From: Actinomycetota bacterium
GTDB lineage: Bacteria > Actinomycetota > Actinomycetes > Nanopelagicales > Nanopelagicaceae
Direction of reading: 5' to 3'
NCBI GenBank assembly: GCA_947503395.1
Contig: CANNDP010000051.1
Location: forward strand, 1-6,668
DNA: 6,668 bases
Shown here: positions 5,137 through 6,668 of the stretch, one piece after another
How positions within the stretch are numbered: the first letter of the stretch is position 1
How the letters are laid out: each line of letters opens with the position of its first letter
Program-made: the position numbers and the translations under genes
Notes under the pieces: model-generated
Told to the model about the DNA's origin: nothing
Seen by the model: the letters and a program-made list of their open reading frames with translations, nothing else
Databases searched by the model: none

Positions 5137-6547
5137 AATCTAGGTAATCGCGTAGTACTTGTGATCTTGATGGATGGCGAAGCTTGGACATAGTTTTAGA
5201 TTCAATCTGGCGAATGCGCTCGCGGGTGACCCCGTAGACCTTGCCGATTTCATCAAGGGTCTTGGGTTGGCCATCGGTTAATCCAAAGCGCATCGCAACA
5301 ACGCCTGCCTCACGCTCTGAGAGAGTATCTAGCACCGAATGAAGCTGCTCTTGAAGGAGAGTAAATGAAACTGCATCTGCAGGAACAATCGCCTCAGAGT
5401 CTTCAATCAAATCACCAAACTCTGAATCTCCCTCTTCTCCGAGTGGAGTATGAAGAGAGATTGGCTCGCGACCATATTTTTGGACCTCAACAACCTTCTC
5501 AGGGGTCATATCAAGCTCTTTTGCCAGCTCCTCAGGAGTTGGTTCGCGGCCGAGATCTTGAAGCATCTGGCGCTGAACTCGGGCTAATTTATTAATAACT
5601 TCAACCATATGGACTGGAATACGAATAGTTCTTGCCTGATCTGCCATAGCGCGAGTAATCGCCTGGCGAATCCACCATGTTGCATAGGTTGAGAACTTAT
5701 ATCCCTTGGTGTAATCAAATTTTTCTACTGCGCGAATTAGGCCAAGGTTTCCCTCTTGAATTAGATCAAGAAATAGCATGCCTCGTCCGGTATAGCGCTT
5801 GGCAAGTGAGACCACAAGGCGAAGGTTTGCTTCAAGGAGGTGATTCTTAGCGCGCTTGCCATCTTCAACAATCCATTCCAGCTCTCGCTTAAATGAACGC
5901 TCCATCTTCTCGCCAGAATTCATTTTTGCCTCAGCGAATAATCCAGCCTCAATTCTCATTGCAAGTTCAACTTCAAGCTCAGCATTTAGAAGAGCTACAC
6001 GACCAATCTGCTTTAGATAGTCCTTTACTGGATCTGCAGTAGCACCTGCTGTTAAGACTGTCTGAGGCGGTGCGTCATCTTCTTCAGAATCTTTAAGGGT
6101 GAACTCACCCTCTTCTTTCTTAGCTTCCTCATTTAGATTAACGACTCGAACATCACTTGCACCTTCGACAACTTCTTCCCCGGTTTCAGCAACTAACTTC
6201 TCAAGATCTTCTAGCTCAACTTCTTCTAGCTCAACTTCCTCGCCATCAATTTTTTCAATTACTTTTTTCCCCACTGGTTTATTAACGCCAGCAGTTGCCG
6301 CCTTCGCTGCTTCAAGTTCTGCCTTTGTTGGAAAGCGGCGCGGCCCCTTCTTTTCATCTGGCTTAGCTTTTGCCTCCCTTGCAAGCTTCATCGCTTCAAG
6401 TTCTGCCTTGGTAGGAAATAGTCTTGGGCCTTTGGACTTAGCGCCCTTCTTATCTTTCTTAATTGAACTTTTAGCAACGCTCTTCGTGCTCTTTTTTGCA
6501 ACGCTCTTCTTCTTGCCTGCGTTTTTGGGCGCACGAGATACAGCCAC
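5135..6547 (-). CDS. rpoD: Primary (housekeeping) RNA polymerase sigma factor, RpoD/SigA/HrdB type
   Basis: This group 1 sigma-70 factor directs RNA polymerase to the -10/-35 promoters of most genes. Of 470 residues, region 1.2 is DPVKDYLKQIGRVALL (172-187). Regions 2.1-2.4 run from about 235 to 316, including NLRLVVSLAKRYTGRGMLFL, the core-binding LIQEGNLGLIRAVEKFD and the -10-reading KFSTYATWWIRQAITRA. Region 3 carries GREPTPEELA. Region 4.2 has the helix-turn-helix LDEIGKVYGVTRERIRQIESKTMSKLRH (431-458), ending LRDYLD. The N-terminal 170 residues are not a classical region 1.1: residues 8-39 are Lys/Ser/Ala-rich, 39-94 form two 28-residue repeats, and about 98-160 are strongly acidic. Long charged N-termini are known in HrdB-type sigma factors. 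The GTG at 6547 is chosen because AAAGGA lies seven bases upstream. It leads the operon with the CDGSH and FAD genes. Confidence 0.97.
   Translation of the reverse strand: MAVSRAPKNAGKKKSVAKKSTKSVAKSSIKKDKKGAKSKGPRLFPTKAELEAMKLAREAKAKPDEKKGPRRFPTKAELEAAKAATAGVNKPVGKKVIEKIDGEEVELEEVELEDLEKLVAETGEEVVEGASDVRVVNLNEEAKKEEGEFTLKDSEEDDAPPQTVLTAGATADPVKDYLKQIGRVALLNAELEVELAMRIEAGLFAEAKMNSGEKMERSFKRELEWIVEDGKRAKNHLLEANLRLVVSLAKRYTGRGMLFLDLIQEGNLGLIRAVEKFDYTKGYKFSTYATWWIRQAITRAMADQARTIRIPVHMVEVINKLARVQRQMLQDLGREPTPEELAKELDMTPEKVVEVQKYGREPISLHTPLGEEGDSEFGDLIEDSEAIVPADAVSFTLLQEQLHSVLDTLSEREAGVVAMRFGLTDGQPKTLDEIGKVYGVTRERIRQIESKTMSKLRHPSRSQVLRDYLD
6207..6238 (-). repeat. Perfect 15-base tandem repeat within rpoD
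   Basis: TTCTAGCTCAACTTC (plus strand) occurs twice in direct succession at 6209-6223 and 6224-6238, and the match extends two bases further left to 6207. It encodes the repeated acidic segment EEVEL-EEVEL near residues 103-113 of the sigma factor. The unit is a multiple of three, so gain or loss of copies would keep the frame. Confidence 0.85.
6266..6433 (-). repeat. Tandem 84-base (28-residue) duplication in the rpoD N-terminal region
   Basis: Sigma-factor residues 39-66 and 67-94 align without gaps: KGPRLFPTKAELEAMK against KGPRRFPTKAELEAAK, followed by more diverged halves that still align at Lys-Pro (62-63 and 90-91). At DNA level the most conserved core is a 17-base identity, 6309-6325 and 6393-6409, exactly 84 bases apart. 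This points to an internal duplication followed by divergence. Each unit begins with a basic GPR and ends in a helical, charged stretch. Confidence 0.85.
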
Positions 6548-6568
6548 GAATTAGTCCTTTGCTTTAAA

Positions 6569-6583
6569 TTGACGAACTGTCAA
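6569..6583. repeat. Inverted repeat in the rpoD leader
   Basis: TTGAC (6569-6573) and GTCAA (6579-6583) are perfect inverted arms around a five-base GAACT centre. It lies 8 bases upstream of the AAAGGA ribosome binding site of rpoD. It could be a protein operator or a small hairpin in the leader RNA. The arms are short and chance is not excluded. Confidence 0.35.
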
Positions 6584-6629
6584 AACTTCTTTTTTACCTC
6601 TAGCCTTTTGGGGAATTGGCTATGGCTAT

Positions 6630-6635
6630 ATTATA
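6630..6635 (-). promoter_or_regulatory. Candidate -10 element of the rpoD operon promoter
   Basis: The minus strand reads TATAAT at 6635-6630, a perfect match to the sigma-70 -10 hexamer. Transcription would begin near 6623, leaving a leader of about 75 bases before the GTG start. The hexamer 17 bases upstream (TGCATT) is a poor -35. A perfect TTGACA on the minus strand at 6583-6578 has no -10 partner at normal spacing. Confidence 0.55.
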
Positions 6636-6637
6636 AA

Positions 6638-6646
6638 TTGTCCACA
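6638..6646 (+). promoter_or_regulatory. DnaA-box-like nonamer in the rpoD promoter
   Basis: TTGTCCACA is identical to the DnaA-box consensus used by high-GC actinobacteria such as Streptomyces and Mycobacterium. It sits two bases upstream of the TATAAT -10 candidate, within the -35/-10 spacer on the minus strand, where bound DnaA would compete with RNA polymerase. Only one copy is seen in the window, and a given nonamer has roughly a one in twenty chance of occurring in this length on either strand. Confidence 0.45.
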
Positions 6647-6668
6647 GGGGTAAATGCACATCCAAACC

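Noticed and set aside
6099..6554. A 151-residue open frame on the plus strand, Ser/Phe-rich
   Set aside because: It is the antisense of the Lys/Glu-rich rpoD N-terminus; the composition (SSSS, FFA) is what reverse-complemented Lys and Glu codons give, with no start signal or family match.
6578..6583. TTGACA on the minus strand as the -35 of rpoD
   Set aside because: The hexamer 17 bases downstream is AAAGGA, the ribosome binding site, and no -10-like sequence occurs at 16-18 bases.
1..6668. CRISPR array, insertion sequence, tRNA/rRNA gene or phage segment
   Set aside because: No regularly spaced repeats, transposase-like frames, terminal inverted repeats or recognisable structural RNA sequences were seen; coding genes fill nearly the whole window.

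Overview
The window looks like chromosomal core DNA from an AT-leaning actinobacterium. The ParE, ParC, RpoD and DUF7455 sequences are actinobacterial in type, but base composition is far below that of Streptomyces or Mycobacterium (low-to-mid 40s % GC by eye, not computed). Spacing is very tight, with overlapping genes and few intergenic bases. This would fit a streamlined freshwater lineage such as the acI/Nanopelagicales group; that placement is inference, not shown by a marker.

Layout: (1) 1-1160, plus strand: the 3' part of a type IIA topoisomerase A subunit (ParC type), including the catalytic Tyr region and ending right after the breakage-reunion domain, with no C-terminal beta-pinwheel domain. 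(2) 1157-3253, minus strand: a full-length ParE-type B subunit. The two genes run tail to tail and share a TTAA that serves as both stop codons. (3) 3254-3433: a divergent intergenic region. (4) 3434-3652, plus: a 72-residue DUF7455 protein with a CxxC...CxxH pattern. (5) 3627-6547, minus: a three-gene run, rpoD (primary sigma factor) then a CDGSH iron-sulfur protein then a DAO-family FAD oxidoreductase, tightly spaced or overlapping and probably cotranscribed. (6) 6548-6668: the rpoD upstream region, with a TATAAT -10 candidate abutting a perfect actinobacterial DnaA-box sequence.

Functionally the window joins information-processing genes (chromosome decatenation by topoisomerase IV, and the housekeeping sigma factor) with a small redox pair attached behind rpoD. 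The observations I would follow first are the absent ParC C-terminal domain, the 28-residue tandem duplication in the RpoD N-terminus, the DnaA box in the rpoD promoter, and the rpoD-CDGSH-FAD operon. I did not find CRISPR arrays, tRNA/rRNA genes, mobile elements, or a clearly new multi-gene system.
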